Positions 29,430 to 38,812 of a DNA stretch of 48,152 nucleotides are shown piece by piece; the stretch's first letter is position 1; every line of letters starts with the position of its first letter. This DNA is from a virus: IMG/VR virus record IMGVR_UViG_3300005471_000005, positions 1 to 48,152 of that record; one strand, written 5' to 3'. Made by a program: the position numbers and the translations under genes. The notes under the pieces are model-generated. The model was not told the DNA's origin. It saw only the letters and a list, made by a program, of their open reading frames with translations, and did no database searches.

Positions 29430-30149
29430 ATGACTGCACCTGTTACTGCTCCAACGACTGCAACCCTTTCGGGGATTATCACTAACCTCGATGCAACCCC
29501 GTCCCTGCGCGCCAATGCCGGGATGGGGGCTGCGGGGAGGCTGATGAGGGCACAGGGGACGATTACCCCTACTGCCTCGCAGGCGACGAGCGTTCTCAAC
29601 CGAATGGTCCGGGTTCCGTCCAATGCCAGCATCCAGAAGGTTGCGATCATCTTGGATGCTGCGGCCACTACGCTCACCTTCAACTGTGGAGTGTGGTATC
29701 CTGATGATGCCCGGTTCTGTCAGGCGGTGAATGTTAGCAATCTCACCGCCATCAGCTCGGCATTCTTTGCCTCGGTGCATGTGGGCGCGACCTATACGTA
29801 CCTGCCTGGAACTGATCCGGCGAACGTCGTGGGACTGTCCGCGCCAGTTGACATCACCTACGCAGCTGCAACCCTGGCCTTTACGGATGCCAACTACATC
29901 CCGAGCCAGAGCGGCAATCCCCTGTGGAAGGCAATCGCAAACTTGCTGGCCCTCCAGACCACGCCGGTTGGAGCCTTCTGCTCTAGTGCCATTGCTCCCC
30001 ACTTCCAGACGGCATCGGCAGGCGGCTCGGTCTATGTCCGAAGCGACGATCCTGGGGGCTTCCTTGATATCTGCTTGCAGCTCACCTCTACGGGCTCCAA
30101 CGCAAACGTCAAGACGACCCTGTTCGTCGATTACACGATGCCAGAGTAA
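29430..30149 (+). CDS. Head-associated structural protein, 239 residues
   Basis: Good ribosome site (AGGAG) before ATG 29430. The product is Ala/Thr/Ser-rich and beta-type, with few charged residues (TASQATSVLNRMVRVPSNAS, IQKVAIILDAAATTLTFNCG), as in capsid decoration or cement proteins. It sits directly after the capsid gene. No family is recognised. Confidence 0.65.
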   Translation: MTAPVTAPTTATLSGIITNLDATPSLRANAGMGAAGRLMRAQGTITPTASQATSVLNRMVRVPSNASIQKVAIILDAAATTLTFNCGVWYPDDARFCQAVNVSNLTAISSAFFASVHVGATYTYLPGTDPANVVGLSAPVDITYAAATLAFTDANYIPSQSGNPLWKAIANLLALQTTPVGAFCSSAIAPHFQTASAGGSVYVRSDDPGGFLDICLQLTSTGSNANVKTTLFVDYTMPE

Positions 30150-30160
30150 GGAGAAAACAA

Positions 30161-30835
30161 ATGGCAGGTAATCCGATCTTTGGCGGCTCTCCCGCAACGG
30201 CTCTTGCGGGAGTAGTCCAGAACCCAAAGGCCCAGAACCTTACCGATCTGAGCTTGATGCCGCTGACCATGACGAAGCAGGGCGCGATGCTGGTGGACAG
30301 TCATCACACGCCCTTCTACCAGATGGCTAAGCGGGGAAATTTGTTTATGTCCTCGACCTTGGTTGCGGGTGTGACGGTTCCGGCCCCGGCGACGACCTTG
30401 GCCTCGAAAGCTGGCATTCGCAATCCCGCAACCAGCACTGTGGATGTGGAACTGGTGGGATTGGGTATTTCTAGCGTCACCATCGAAGTTGCCCTCAAGA
30501 ACTTTGCGATGGAGTTCCAGATCAACGCGAGTGCAACTGGTGGTATCCCTACCAGCATCACTGATCTAACGGCATATTCCATGCCGCTTGGCTCTGGGAC
30601 GGCGACGAGTGTAGCGAAGGCGTATACGGCAGCGACGATGACCAATGCTGCCGCCAACCCGATCGTGCTGCCTCTCTTCGGGAACTATGCAACCGCTGTT
30701 GGCTTCATCCCCACTTGGTTTTCATTCAAAGACATGGGGATTATCTTTGGCCCTGATACAGTCATGGCTCTGACTTGTGTTGCGGCCCTTGCTGCTGTAC
30801 AGGTTGTCTACATCTGGGCTGAGTGGCCGCAGTAA
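30161..30835 (+). CDS. Structural protein, 224 residues
   Basis: ATG 30161 follows GGAG. The product is beta-rich and hydrophobic (FMSSTLVAGVTVPAPATTLA, later MGIIFGPDTVMALTCVAALA), near the capsid gene. It may be a second head decoration or completion protein. No family recognised. Its stop codon is followed at once by the ribosome site of the next gene. Confidence 0.65.
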   Translation: MAGNPIFGGSPATALAGVVQNPKAQNLTDLSLMPLTMTKQGAMLVDSHHTPFYQMAKRGNLFMSSTLVAGVTVPAPATTLASKAGIRNPATSTVDVELVGLGISSVTIEVALKNFAMEFQINASATGGIPTSITDLTAYSMPLGSGTATSVAKAYTAATMTNAAANPIVLPLFGNYATAVGFIPTWFSFKDMGIIFGPDTVMALTCVAALAAVQVVYIWAEWPQ

Positions 30836-30847
30836 TAGGAGGTTCTA

Positions 30848-31087
30848 ATTACCACCACCTACTACGCCAGTATTACCTCCGACACCCGCACCCTCTCGGA
30901 TGTGTCTCATGCAGGCACCTCCGGGACGGCGGCGGATATCATAGAGCTTCGGATGGGGAATGGCTCCTATGTGCCTTCCCGCGCCGAGGTTCTTTGGGCG
31001 TTGGAGACTTTTGAGCGTTGGATTGTACAGGGGGGTCTCGATCAAGCCGGGGCTAATATGGCACCGCCTGCCCACGCGGGGGGCTAG
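30848..31087 (+). CDS. Hypothetical head/tail protein, 79 residues, apparent ATT start
   Basis: The reading frame is protein-like from ATT 30848 (ITTTYYASITSDTRTLSDVS, later AEVLWALETFERWIVQGGL). AGGAGG (30837-30842) stands five nt before ATT. In-frame stops TAA and TAG (30833-30838) lie just upstream, so no ATG/GTG/TTG is available near the ribosome site; the first one is GTG 30902, 18 codons inside, without a ribosome site. Initiation at ATT is the simplest reading. Function unknown. Confidence 0.7.
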   Translation: MTTTYYASITSDTRTLSDVSHAGTSGTAADIIELRMGNGSYVPSRAEVLWALETFERWIVQGGLDQAGANMAPPAHAGG

Positions 31088-31090
31088 ATT

Positions 31091-31429
31091 ATGCCGCAGG
31101 GCATTACGCTCACTAACCAAGAGCGGTTCGCCATTCCGCTAAGGGCATCTTTTAACAACGTTGCTCTTGGGACAACCACGGGGAAATTCGAGCTTCCAGC
31201 CGGTGTTGGGTTGATGCGGGTGTTTATGGTGGATAACAACAATCCTGGCACCGCAACTCTGCAAAAGATCACAAGCGGAACAACGACTACGGAGGCGACG
31301 GTCACTACTGGCAGTGGAGACATGCCGGATCACTTCGGCTTTGCGAGGTTCCAGACCACAGGGGGGACTTTTCAAGTCGCCTGTACGATTGCCAAGATCG
31401 ACCGCGTTGCGATTTATTTTCAGGAATAG
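31091..31429 (+). CDS. Hypothetical structural protein, 112 residues
   Basis: ATG 31091. Beta-rich (PLRASFNNVALGTTTGKFEL, GLMRVFMVDNNNPGTATLQK), probably one jelly-roll-like or Ig-like fold. Lies between head and tail genes. No family recognised. Confidence 0.65.
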   Translation: MPQGITLTNQERFAIPLRASFNNVALGTTTGKFELPAGVGLMRVFMVDNNNPGTATLQKITSGTTTTEATVTTGSGDMPDHFGFARFQTTGGTFQVACTIAKIDRVAIYFQE

Positions 31430-31432
31430 CGA

Positions 31433-31729
31433 ATGGCGCTGAGTACAGTTTTCAACAGCGATGGGGTGGCGTTCACAGGCGCGACGGTGGACTTTGGCCC
31501 GTTCACGTTGCTTGGGGGTAGGTATGCATTTGGAACGTCCGCGCCCGACACGTCGATTGCTTTACAGGTTCTTATGCCAGATGGCACGACTTATCAGAAT
31601 GCCTCTGTGGCTCTAGTGGCAGCAGGGTTTGCTACTTATGATCTTCCTCCGGGCACCTATAAATTTGACATTGTAACAACCGCCGCTGTCCAAGCCTTCC
31701 TTGTTCGCGTCCCATATCGAGCGGCATAA
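31433..31729 (+). CDS. Hypothetical structural protein, 98 residues
   Basis: ATG 31433. A small beta-sandwich type protein (GPFTLLGGRYAFGTSAPDTS, IALQVLMPDGTTYQNASVAL), with the strand order of phage decoration or adhesin-like domains. No family recognised. Confidence 0.65.
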   Translation: MALSTVFNSDGVAFTGATVDFGPFTLLGGRYAFGTSAPDTSIALQVLMPDGTTYQNASVALVAAGFATYDLPPGTYKFDIVTTAAVQAFLVRVPYRAA

Positions 31730-31738
31730 GGAGTAGCA

Positions 31739-32332
31739 ATGTCCCTTAGGGAAGATACTGAAAGCGTTGTTACAATAGCGGCAGGCACCGCGCTTATCGG
31801 CAAGGTCGGAATTGACCAAACCACTCCGGGTACGACGGATAGCGTAACGGTAAAGGCCAATTCCTATAGTGCGGCGGTGACGCTGACCCGGACGGCGGAT
31901 ACGAACGCGTATACTGCTAATGATGTGATTGGCGCAGCGACCGGCTCGACGGCGGCGCTGACCTTCGCGACAATGGGGCCGAGTGCCGGGCGGATCATGC
32001 TGACAAGCTGCTCCCTTGAAATCGACCTCGCCGCAATCATCAGCGGCATGACGAGTTACCGACTGCATCTTTATAATGTCACGCCACCAAGCGCGCTGGG
32101 TGATAATGCGGCGTTCGATCTGCCTTCTGGCGATCGTGCTTCCTACCTTGGCTTCGTGGAATTGGGCTCCCCTGTAGACCTCGGTTCAACGCTCTATGTC
32201 GAACTGAATGGCCTCAATAAGCAAATTCTGCTCTCGGGAACGAGCATCTTCGCATACCTCGTGACGATTGGTGCCTATACCCCTTCATCGGCTGACGTTT
32301 TCAAGATCACGCTGCACGCTGTAGGGGTCTAG
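31739..32332 (+). CDS. Hypothetical structural protein, 197 residues
   Basis: ATG 31739 preceded by GGAG. Thr/Ala-rich, beta-type, with a C-terminal part (SYLGFVELGSPVDLGSTLYV, QILLSGTSIFAYLVTIGAYT) resembling small phage head-surface proteins. Function unassigned. Confidence 0.65.
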   Translation: MSLREDTESVVTIAAGTALIGKVGIDQTTPGTTDSVTVKANSYSAAVTLTRTADTNAYTANDVIGAATGSTAALTFATMGPSAGRIMLTSCSLEIDLAAIISGMTSYRLHLYNVTPPSALGDNAAFDLPSGDRASYLGFVELGSPVDLGSTLYVELNGLNKQILLSGTSIFAYLVTIGAYTPSSADVFKITLHAVGV

Positions 32333-32335
32333 CCT

Positions 32336-33370
32336 ATGCGGACAGCGGTTCGTATTGTCACCCAAAAGCCAGGATGGGTGCCACCATATAATCCTGATAT
32401 TGCCTTCGATTTTGCTCTCGGGGCCGGGTGGAAAGGCACCGGCACAGGTGGTGGCGCGGTTATAGCAGAAAGTAGTCTACTCTCCGTTACACGTGCCTCA
32501 ACAGCGACAGACCTGTTATCAACCTCGGCCTCAGGCTTTCCTTACGCATCGTTCGTTAGCGGACAGCGAGCGCGCTCGCCGAACGTCGGCCTCATGGTGT
32601 TCGAAGCGCGAACCAACAACCTGCTGAACTCAACCGCGCCAGCCACACAGACCACGGCCTCGCTCGCCACCGGCACTTATACACTATGGGTCAATGGCTC
32701 GGGCTCGGCCACATCATCGGCAGGAACAGCGGTCGGGACTGGCTTTGGCGCGGCTACCAACGGCACACCCAATATCTTCACGCTATCCGGGGCGGGCACG
32801 GTTGTTGTTACCGTCTCGGGATCGCTCAATGCTTTCCAGCTAGAACTTGGAGCGTTTGCCACATCGCTTATTGTAACGGCAGGAGCGACCGTAACACGGG
32901 CAGCAGACGTGATTACCGCAACGACAGTGCGCGCGCAGGCGGGGACGAACAGTTTGTTTGCTTCCGGCACCCCACAAGCAACCGTTACTTATGGTAGTAA
33001 TCAGGGTGCAGTGACCCTTTCGGATGGCACTGCAAACAATCGAGAGGCGCTGTTCCGATCGCTTACCACCGGGGTTGCTGGTGTTTTAGTTACCGTCGCG
33101 AGTGTTTCGCAGGGTTCCGCTGCATCATCCGGCGCTTGGGGGCAATCGACCTTTGGTAAAGCTGCTGCCGCTTTTGAGGTTGGGCGGATGGCTGTTGTCA
33201 GAGATGGCGGGGCGGTAGTAACGGCGGGTTCCGCTTCTGTGCCAGCAGTTACAACCGTCCAGATTGGTAATACGGGGGCTGGTTCTGGGTTGTTCAACGG
33301 CCCATTGCGTGTTCTAGCTGTTTGGAATGGCGCGCTTTCTAACAACGCTATTCGGGATTTGACACAATGA
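32336..33370 (+). CDS. Tail/receptor-binding candidate with concanavalin/laminin-G-like module
   Basis: 344 residues. The N-terminal 100 residues have the pattern SSLLSVTRASTATDLLSTSA, RSPNVGLMVFEARTNNLLNS, a module common in phage tail proteins that bind sugars; the part NAFQLELGAFATSLIVTAGA, TVTRAADVITAT is its usual follow-on. The C-terminal domain (ATVTYGSNQGAVTLSDGTAN, later LFNGPLRVLAVWNGAL) is a second beta-sandwich of lectin type. It is likely exposed on the virion and may bind the host surface. Confidence 0.7.
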   Translation: MRTAVRIVTQKPGWVPPYNPDIAFDFALGAGWKGTGTGGGAVIAESSLLSVTRASTATDLLSTSASGFPYASFVSGQRARSPNVGLMVFEARTNNLLNSTAPATQTTASLATGTYTLWVNGSGSATSSAGTAVGTGFGAATNGTPNIFTLSGAGTVVVTVSGSLNAFQLELGAFATSLIVTAGATVTRAADVITATTVRAQAGTNSLFASGTPQATVTYGSNQGAVTLSDGTANNREALFRSLTTGVAGVLVTVASVSQGSAASSGAWGQSTFGKAAAAFEVGRMAVVRDGGAVVTAGSASVPAVTTVQIGNTGAGSGLFNGPLRVLAVWNGALSNNAIRDLTQ

Positions 33371-33936
33371 GCGCCCCTGCCACTTTTGTCGGTGTCACTG
33401 CTGATGACAATGCAAATAGCGTAGAGGTATTCGACAGCGCGGGCCGGATGATTGGCCGGATCACCAATGCCGGGCGTATTGATCTAACGAAATTCACTAA
33501 CGACGGCGCGATCATGGTGCTGACCGGGAAGCCAGCCACGCCCGCTGTCGGTAATCGTGTCGGGCACTACGCCTTCGCGGGCATCAACGCTAACCTCCAA
33601 CAGCATTCCATCTCACTCATCGAAAGCCGATGGACCGACATTACCCCAACCGCCATGTCTAGCAGCGTCTCGCTGCGGTATATGGATGCTGTTGATGGAA
33701 TGCCGGGTGGGACTTACGCTTATCAGCAGCCGAATAAGAGTGTGACAGCCAGCTCGGCAGGGCTTTCTCTACCTAGCATACCGATCACCGGGGCGAAAGG
33801 TTTGGACCTTGAGCCGGCGGCAACCCCAACGGCCCCGAGCACCGGCTGGCGGCTGTTCTCTTCGACTGACGGTAGCCTAAAAGCCATCGCTGCAACCGGG
33901 GCCATCGTTACGCTCGCAACTCCCTGGGTGCCATAA
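33367..33936 (+). CDS. Structural protein, 189 residues
   Basis: ATG 33367 overlaps the previous stop (ATGA). It begins with a short beta unit (SVEVFDSAGRMIGRITNAGR) of the type seen at fibre or spike heads, then a longer domain ending TPWVP. It lies between the lectin-like protein and the tail tube genes. No family recognised. Confidence 0.6.
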   Translation: MSAPATFVGVTADDNANSVEVFDSAGRMIGRITNAGRIDLTKFTNDGAIMVLTGKPATPAVGNRVGHYAFAGINANLQQHSISLIESRWTDITPTAMSSSVSLRYMDAVDGMPGGTYAYQQPNKSVTASSAGLSLPSIPITGAKGLDLEPAATPTAPSTGWRLFSSTDGSLKAIAATGAIVTLATPWVP

Positions 33937-34941
33937 ATGCCCTTCACAACCCCCGTTGACATTGCAAACCGCGCGCTCCAACATCTAGGGATTGCGCGTA
34001 TCTCTACGCTTGCAGATAGCAGCAAGCAAGCCTCCGAAGCCAACTTTGCAATCGACAAGATACGTCGCGCGGAGTTGGAAAGAAGCGTTTGGAACTTTGC
34101 TACGCGACGTGCGGTGTTGCGTAAGTATACGGCGACTACGAAGATTGTTACACCACTTTTGTACAGCGCCGGCACTACCTATGCGGCAGGCAATATCGTT
34201 GTTGATAGCGCGGGCTATCCTTGGATTTCAACTGTAGGCACCAACCTTGCGCATACCCCTGGTGCAGGTGGTGTCAATCCTTGGTGGTGGTCTTATTTCG
34301 GGCCATTGGCTGCGGATGCCTGGGCAAGTGGTGGGCCATACTATCCCGGTGATGTGGTTTACGTTTCTACCACAGCATATATTCTTACCGGCATCACCAC
34401 CGCTACAACCGCCAATCCTGCCTCTGGCGCTCCTTGGGTAACAATAACCGGGGCGACCGTAGCTTCTCCAACGGTATTCTGGCCTGCCGGCGTCAACCCT
34501 CCCACCGGCACCACCACGATCCGCAACATCTATCAGCTCCCAGCGAACTACATTCGCATCGCTCCACAAGACCCAAAGGCAGCGGCAGTGGTACGGCAAG
34601 GGTTGACTGCTGGAATGGGCTACAACGATTGGGAAATCGAGGCCGGCTATCTATACACCGCCGATAGCAGCCCTATTATCTTTCGCTTTGTGGCTGACCA
34701 AACCGATGTGACTACAAACCATGACCTGTTTAATGAGGTTTGGGCCGCTCATTTGGGGATGGAACTTTCCCCTGCCTTGACACAAAACCAAGAAAAAACC
34801 GCCGAGTGCCTAGCGATCTACAACCGCTATCTCTCAATGGCGAAAGCGATCAACGCTATCGAGGAAGGCAGCACCGAAGGGGAAGCGCAAGAAGGTGGGC
34901 AGCCGGCACAGGGAGGCCAAGCTGCCCCAGGAGGGCGTTAA
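33937..34941 (+). CDS. Tail tubular protein A-like (T7 gp11-type) adaptor, copy 1
   Basis: 334 residues. The N-terminus FTTPVDIANRALQHLGIARI, then NFAIDKIRRAELERSVWNFA, is the gp11-type adaptor core, which joins portal and nozzle. Residues 75-175 are an insertion with two copies of a small module (TTYAAGNIVVDSAGYPWIST...W and PYYPGDVVYVSTTAYILTGI...W) like carbohydrate-binding CBM5/12 folds. The core resumes at QLPANYIRIAPQDPKAA and ends in a Gln/Gly-rich tail. It is a tandem relative of the next gene. Confidence 0.8.
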   Translation: MPFTTPVDIANRALQHLGIARISTLADSSKQASEANFAIDKIRRAELERSVWNFATRRAVLRKYTATTKIVTPLLYSAGTTYAAGNIVVDSAGYPWISTVGTNLAHTPGAGGVNPWWWSYFGPLAADAWASGGPYYPGDVVYVSTTAYILTGITTATTANPASGAPWVTITGATVASPTVFWPAGVNPPTGTTTIRNIYQLPANYIRIAPQDPKAAAVVRQGLTAGMGYNDWEIEAGYLYTADSSPIIFRFVADQTDVTTNHDLFNEVWAAHLGMELSPALTQNQEKTAECLAIYNRYLSMAKAINAIEEGSTEGEAQEGGQPAQGGQAAPGGR

Positions 34942-36156
34942 ATGACTTCCTCTTTGGCGTTCCAGACATCGGTAGATATCGCAAATAGGGCACTTCAACA
35001 TTGTCGTATGCTACGGATTGTTGCGTTCACCGACAGCAGCCCGAACGCGAAAGAGACGGGGTTTGTTTTCGACAAGGTTCGTGAGGCAGAACTGCGGAGT
35101 AATCTCTGGAGGTTTGCGACTAAGAGAGTAGTTCTGCGGCCTATAGATACATCCACGGTTACGCTTGCAACAAGTACGACGGTTTCAAGCGGCACGACGT
35201 TGACGTTCACCGATACAACCGGGGCCACCACTGGGCCTGTGTTTTCTTCTGACACGGACCTCCCCTCCAACACGACAGTCACGGCTATCACCGCCACCAC
35301 TGTTACGCTCTCACAGGCCATCACCGGGTCTATTCCCAGCGGTACGGCTATTACTTTTGGGCCACAAACGCTGGTTTGGACACCGCCGACGTATAGTGCG
35401 TCTACGACCTATGCTGCCGGGTCGGTTGTCGTGGATGCCAACGGGGAATGGTGGCAGAGCAAAGTGGCGGCTAACCTAGCAAACACGCCTCAACCGGGGG
35501 CCTCTTGGCAGCACTATACGGGGGTAGACACCGTACAGGCTTGGCTTACAACCAATACCTATTTCACGGGGGAGTTGGCGCTAGGTACGGATGCCAAGGT
35601 TTACATGAGTTTGTTGTCCCAAAACGGGGATGGCACGACAGGGAACGATCCAGTAACCACCTCTGGATTCTGGCTGCTCGTTAACGGCACCACCACGCCT
35701 TTGTCTTTTTTCTACCCCATTGGCACCGGGCCGGCTGTTGACAACAACACCTGGAATGTTTTTCGGCTTCCGCATGGCTTTCTACGGCAAGCCCCAACCA
35801 ACCCCAAGGGCAGCGCGAACGTTTGGCTTGGTGCCCCACATGGCAATACCCGAGAGGATTGGACGTTCGAGGGGGATTACCTTCTTTCCTCTAGTATAAA
35901 CTCCCTCATGTTGCGATACATTGCCAACGTGGTAGACGTGCCGGACTTCGACCCTATGTTCTGTGAAATGTTGGCAGCAAGGATCGCGGAGGAGACAGCA
36001 CCAATTCTAGTGACTGATCCTTCGTTGCTGACTACCATCCTTAACAACGTTCGCCGACATTACACCACCGAGCGTTACAAAGCCATAACCGTAAACGGGA
36101 TTGAGATTGGGCCGATTGATCCAGACGTAGACGATTTAATTACCTGTAGGATGTAA
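34942..36156 (+). CDS. Tail tubular protein A-like (T7 gp11-type) adaptor, copy 2
   Basis: 404 residues. The core matches copy 1 (SVDIANRALQHCRMLRIVAF, FDKVREAELRSNLWRFATKR, later FRLPHGFLRQAPTNPKGSAN). A Thr-rich beta insert lies at about 70-140 and two CBM-like modules at about 150-240 (TTYAAGSVVVDANGEWWQSK, and NTYFTGELALGTDAKVYMSL). Tandem duplication of gp11-type genes is uncommon. Its stop overlaps the gp12-like start (TAATG). Confidence 0.8.
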   Translation: MTSSLAFQTSVDIANRALQHCRMLRIVAFTDSSPNAKETGFVFDKVREAELRSNLWRFATKRVVLRPIDTSTVTLATSTTVSSGTTLTFTDTTGATTGPVFSSDTDLPSNTTVTAITATTVTLSQAITGSIPSGTAITFGPQTLVWTPPTYSASTTYAAGSVVVDANGEWWQSKVAANLANTPQPGASWQHYTGVDTVQAWLTTNTYFTGELALGTDAKVYMSLLSQNGDGTTGNDPVTTSGFWLLVNGTTTPLSFFYPIGTGPAVDNNTWNVFRLPHGFLRQAPTNPKGSANVWLGAPHGNTREDWTFEGDYLLSSSINSLMLRYIANVVDVPDFDPMFCEMLAARIAEETAPILVTDPSLLTTILNNVRRHYTTERYKAITVNGIEIGPIDPDVDDLITCRM

Positions 36157-38093
36157 TGGCTCGATCCGCCTTTCATCAAACAGCGTTCCTTGGAGGTGAG
36201 TGGTCCCCAAACGCACAAGGCCGCAGCGATCTGCCCTCCTACAAACATGCAATGAATGTTTGCATGAATGGGATGCCTGTGGAGGAAGGGGCATGGACAC
36301 GGCGCAGCGGCACACAGTTTATCGCATCCACAAGGAATAAAGGGTATGCGAAGCTTCTCCCGTTTCATGGAACGAATACCTCATATCTTCTAGAGTTCAC
36401 TGATAATTCCCTTCGGGTATACCAGGGGACTTCGCCGGTTTTCACGACTATAAATTCTACCGTTTCGGCCTCATCACTATCGGCACAATTCTTGACTGTG
36501 ACCGTGGCAACCAGCACCGGGTTTCTTGTCGGTGATGATGTAATGCTATGGGCACCAAGTACGTTGGACTACGCAGCTATCGGCCCATTCCGCAATCGCG
36601 TTATGAAGGTTACGGCCATCAGCGGCAATGATATAACAATGGGAGATGAAACAGGAGCGGCCTTTGGGGCTGGAGTGACAAGCGGGGCGAATGTCTTAGC
36701 TACCTGCGTGCTATACCAACTTATCCGAATGAACACCCCTTGGTCTGGGAATTCAACGCTTCGCGCACTGCGGGGTGTACAGGCGGATGACATAGGAACG
36801 ACTAATAGTATTATCCTATCGAGCACCGCGCAGCCCCATAAGATAACGATTACAACGGCAGGGGCGATGTCGATTGCAGCGTTACCTTTGCTAGACGGGC
36901 CTTATCTTGATCCACAAGCCGACACCGGAACGGTCAGTGGGTACAGCGGAACGATCACCTTCACCCCGGCCTCAAGCACTTTCACCGCCACCGATGTTGG
37001 CCGTACCATTCGGCTCTTCTCGCAGCCTGCGGCATGGTTGGTGGGGACCACCTACGCTCAAGGCGATACCGTAACATACCAAAGCTCTTATTGGAAAAGT
37101 GCAGTGGCAGGAAACATTGGTGTTATCCCTGGAACGCTTAACAGTTCTAATGTCATGGTATGGTTGCCGGCACCACAGGCTGCGTCTTGGGCTTGGGGGA
37201 CTATCGGGGCACAAGCAACAACCACAGCTTCCGTTGTAATCTCCTCTTCATCCCCAGCCTTGCAGAGCGCAAATGGCGCAACGATCACAAGCTGGCGACT
37301 TGGGGTTTACACCTCCGGTCAATATCCGACTTGTGGGGTTTATTTTGGGGGACGGTTATACCTTGGGGGTGCGATCGTTAATCGTTTTGATGCCAGCGTT
37401 AGTGGGGATTTCGATAACTTCGCTCCCACTGACCAGTTTGGAAACGTTCTAGATAGTTCCGCGATCTCACTCACCTTGAACTCTGACGATCTTAACAATA
37501 TCCGTTGGATGGCGGCAGATCATCAGGGGTTGCTGATGGGAACCTCCTCTGGGGAGTGGCTGATACGTGCCTCTAATCTAGATGATCCGATCACTCCAAC
37601 CAGCGTCCAGGCCCATAAGGTAACGCGATATGGATGTGCCGCTGTCGAGCCTTTCCGCGCCGGCATGTCATTGATTTTTGTCCAACGCTATGGGCAACGG
37701 GTGTTGGAGTATCTGGCTGATACGTTGTCTGGGAGGTTCACAGGACGGCATCTCAATGAGGTAGCGAAGCATATCACTGCGGCAGGCATCGTGGAGCTGG
37801 CTTATCAAGAAGAGAAGGCCCCTGTGCTATGGGCAATTATGACAGACGGTTCCTTGGCGGGATGTACATATCGGCGCGTTAGTAGGTTCGTCACTGAGGC
37901 TCCGGTCTTCCAGGGCTGGCATAGGCATGTGATTGGTGGAAGCTATGCAGGGGCGCTTGTGCGCGCAGCCACCAGCATAGCGGTGATCCCTGGCAATGAC
38001 GCTCTTAGTGATTTATTGTACATCGCCACAACCGATACGTCCGGCAATAACGGCGCTGTCGAAGTCCTACGTCCTTTGTATGAGGATGTGTGA
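36156..38093 (+). CDS. Tail tubular protein B-like (T7 gp12-type) nozzle
   Basis: 645 residues. The N-terminus (FLGGEWSPNAQGRSDLPSYK, later EEGAWTRRSGTQFIASTR) is the signature of podoviral nozzle proteins. The body is a beta-propeller-like series with FGGRLYLGGAIV, and the C-terminal part includes FVQRYGQRVLEYLAD and APVLWAIMTDGSLAGCTY. One CBM-like module occurs at about 290-335 (GTTYAQGDTVTYQSSYWKSA). It closes the tail and interacts with fibres. Confidence 0.85.
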   Translation: MARSAFHQTAFLGGEWSPNAQGRSDLPSYKHAMNVCMNGMPVEEGAWTRRSGTQFIASTRNKGYAKLLPFHGTNTSYLLEFTDNSLRVYQGTSPVFTTINSTVSASSLSAQFLTVTVATSTGFLVGDDVMLWAPSTLDYAAIGPFRNRVMKVTAISGNDITMGDETGAAFGAGVTSGANVLATCVLYQLIRMNTPWSGNSTLRALRGVQADDIGTTNSIILSSTAQPHKITITTAGAMSIAALPLLDGPYLDPQADTGTVSGYSGTITFTPASSTFTATDVGRTIRLFSQPAAWLVGTTYAQGDTVTYQSSYWKSAVAGNIGVIPGTLNSSNVMVWLPAPQAASWAWGTIGAQATTTASVVISSSSPALQSANGATITSWRLGVYTSGQYPTCGVYFGGRLYLGGAIVNRFDASVSGDFDNFAPTDQFGNVLDSSAISLTLNSDDLNNIRWMAADHQGLLMGTSSGEWLIRASNLDDPITPTSVQAHKVTRYGCAAVEPFRAGMSLIFVQRYGQRVLEYLADTLSGRFTGRHLNEVAKHITAAGIVELAYQEEKAPVLWAIMTDGSLAGCTYRRVSRFVTEAPVFQGWHRHVIGGSYAGALVRAATSIAVIPGNDALSDLLYIATTDTSGNNGAVEVLRPLYEDV

Positions 38094-38812
38094 TGACGCT
38101 CTCACTTAACAACGCATGGTTTGTAGATCGTGGGGTAGGGAAAGGGGTATTAACAACCGCGATCAATAACAGCCCCCCTGGGGAAATCACCGTCGTAACT
38201 GGTGAAAAGAAAAGCGGCTCGGCTGCGGCCACAACTGTAGTGCTGGTGGTGACTGCTAACGTGGGAGATACCTTGCTGGCGTGGGTATATTCTCATGACG
38301 ATACGGTGACAAGTGTGACAGCGGCAAGTGGTGTATCTCTCGGCTTTACTGCTCGCGGCAGCGCCAGCACGCATCTAAAATTCTTCATCGGGCGGGTTGA
38401 TAGTGCGATGGTAGGTGTAAATGTCACCGCAACAGTCAGTGGCACTAATGGGGCCTCCTTCATCGTCCTTCCCATTCGAGGCGCGTACAATAGCACAATG
38501 GCTTTCTTTGATCCAAACTCTGCGCTTCCTTTTCACAATGGCCCAAACGACAGCACCGGGCAGAACTCTTCAATCACTACAACCAACCCACGAACAATGC
38601 TGGTATATGCTTGCGCGGCAAAAGGCCCTTTGGTTAACCTCACCGATCCTTCTGGATGGACAGGTATTGCCAACACAGGCTATGTAAACGCCGATCTTGC
38701 GACGTGGTACAAACTTGTTAACGCCGCCCAAAATGGTCTTGCTGTGGCTGCCGGCACCTCCGATGCTCACGAGACCGAGAGCTACGGCGATGCTATCAAT
38801 GGGCAACTATAA
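38093..38812 (+). CDS. Tail-associated structural protein, 239 residues
   Basis: ATG 38093 in TGATG. Beta-rich with N-terminal VLTTAINNSPPGEITVVTGE and a sandwich-type middle (TVVLVVTANVGDTLLAWVYS). It follows the nozzle gene, so it may be a fibre adaptor or accessory virion protein. No family recognised. Confidence 0.6.
   Translation: MTLSLNNAWFVDRGVGKGVLTTAINNSPPGEITVVTGEKKSGSAAATTVVLVVTANVGDTLLAWVYSHDDTVTSVTAASGVSLGFTARGSASTHLKFFIGRVDSAMVGVNVTATVSGTNGASFIVLPIRGAYNSTMAFFDPNSALPFHNGPNDSTGQNSSITTTNPRTMLVYACAAKGPLVNLTDPSGWTGIANTGYVNADLATWYKLVNAAQNGLAVAAGTSDAHETESYGDAINGQL

Noticed and set aside
28645-30227. Two minus-strand open frames opposite the capsid and next gene
   Set aside because: Both are shadows of strongly supported plus-strand virion genes.
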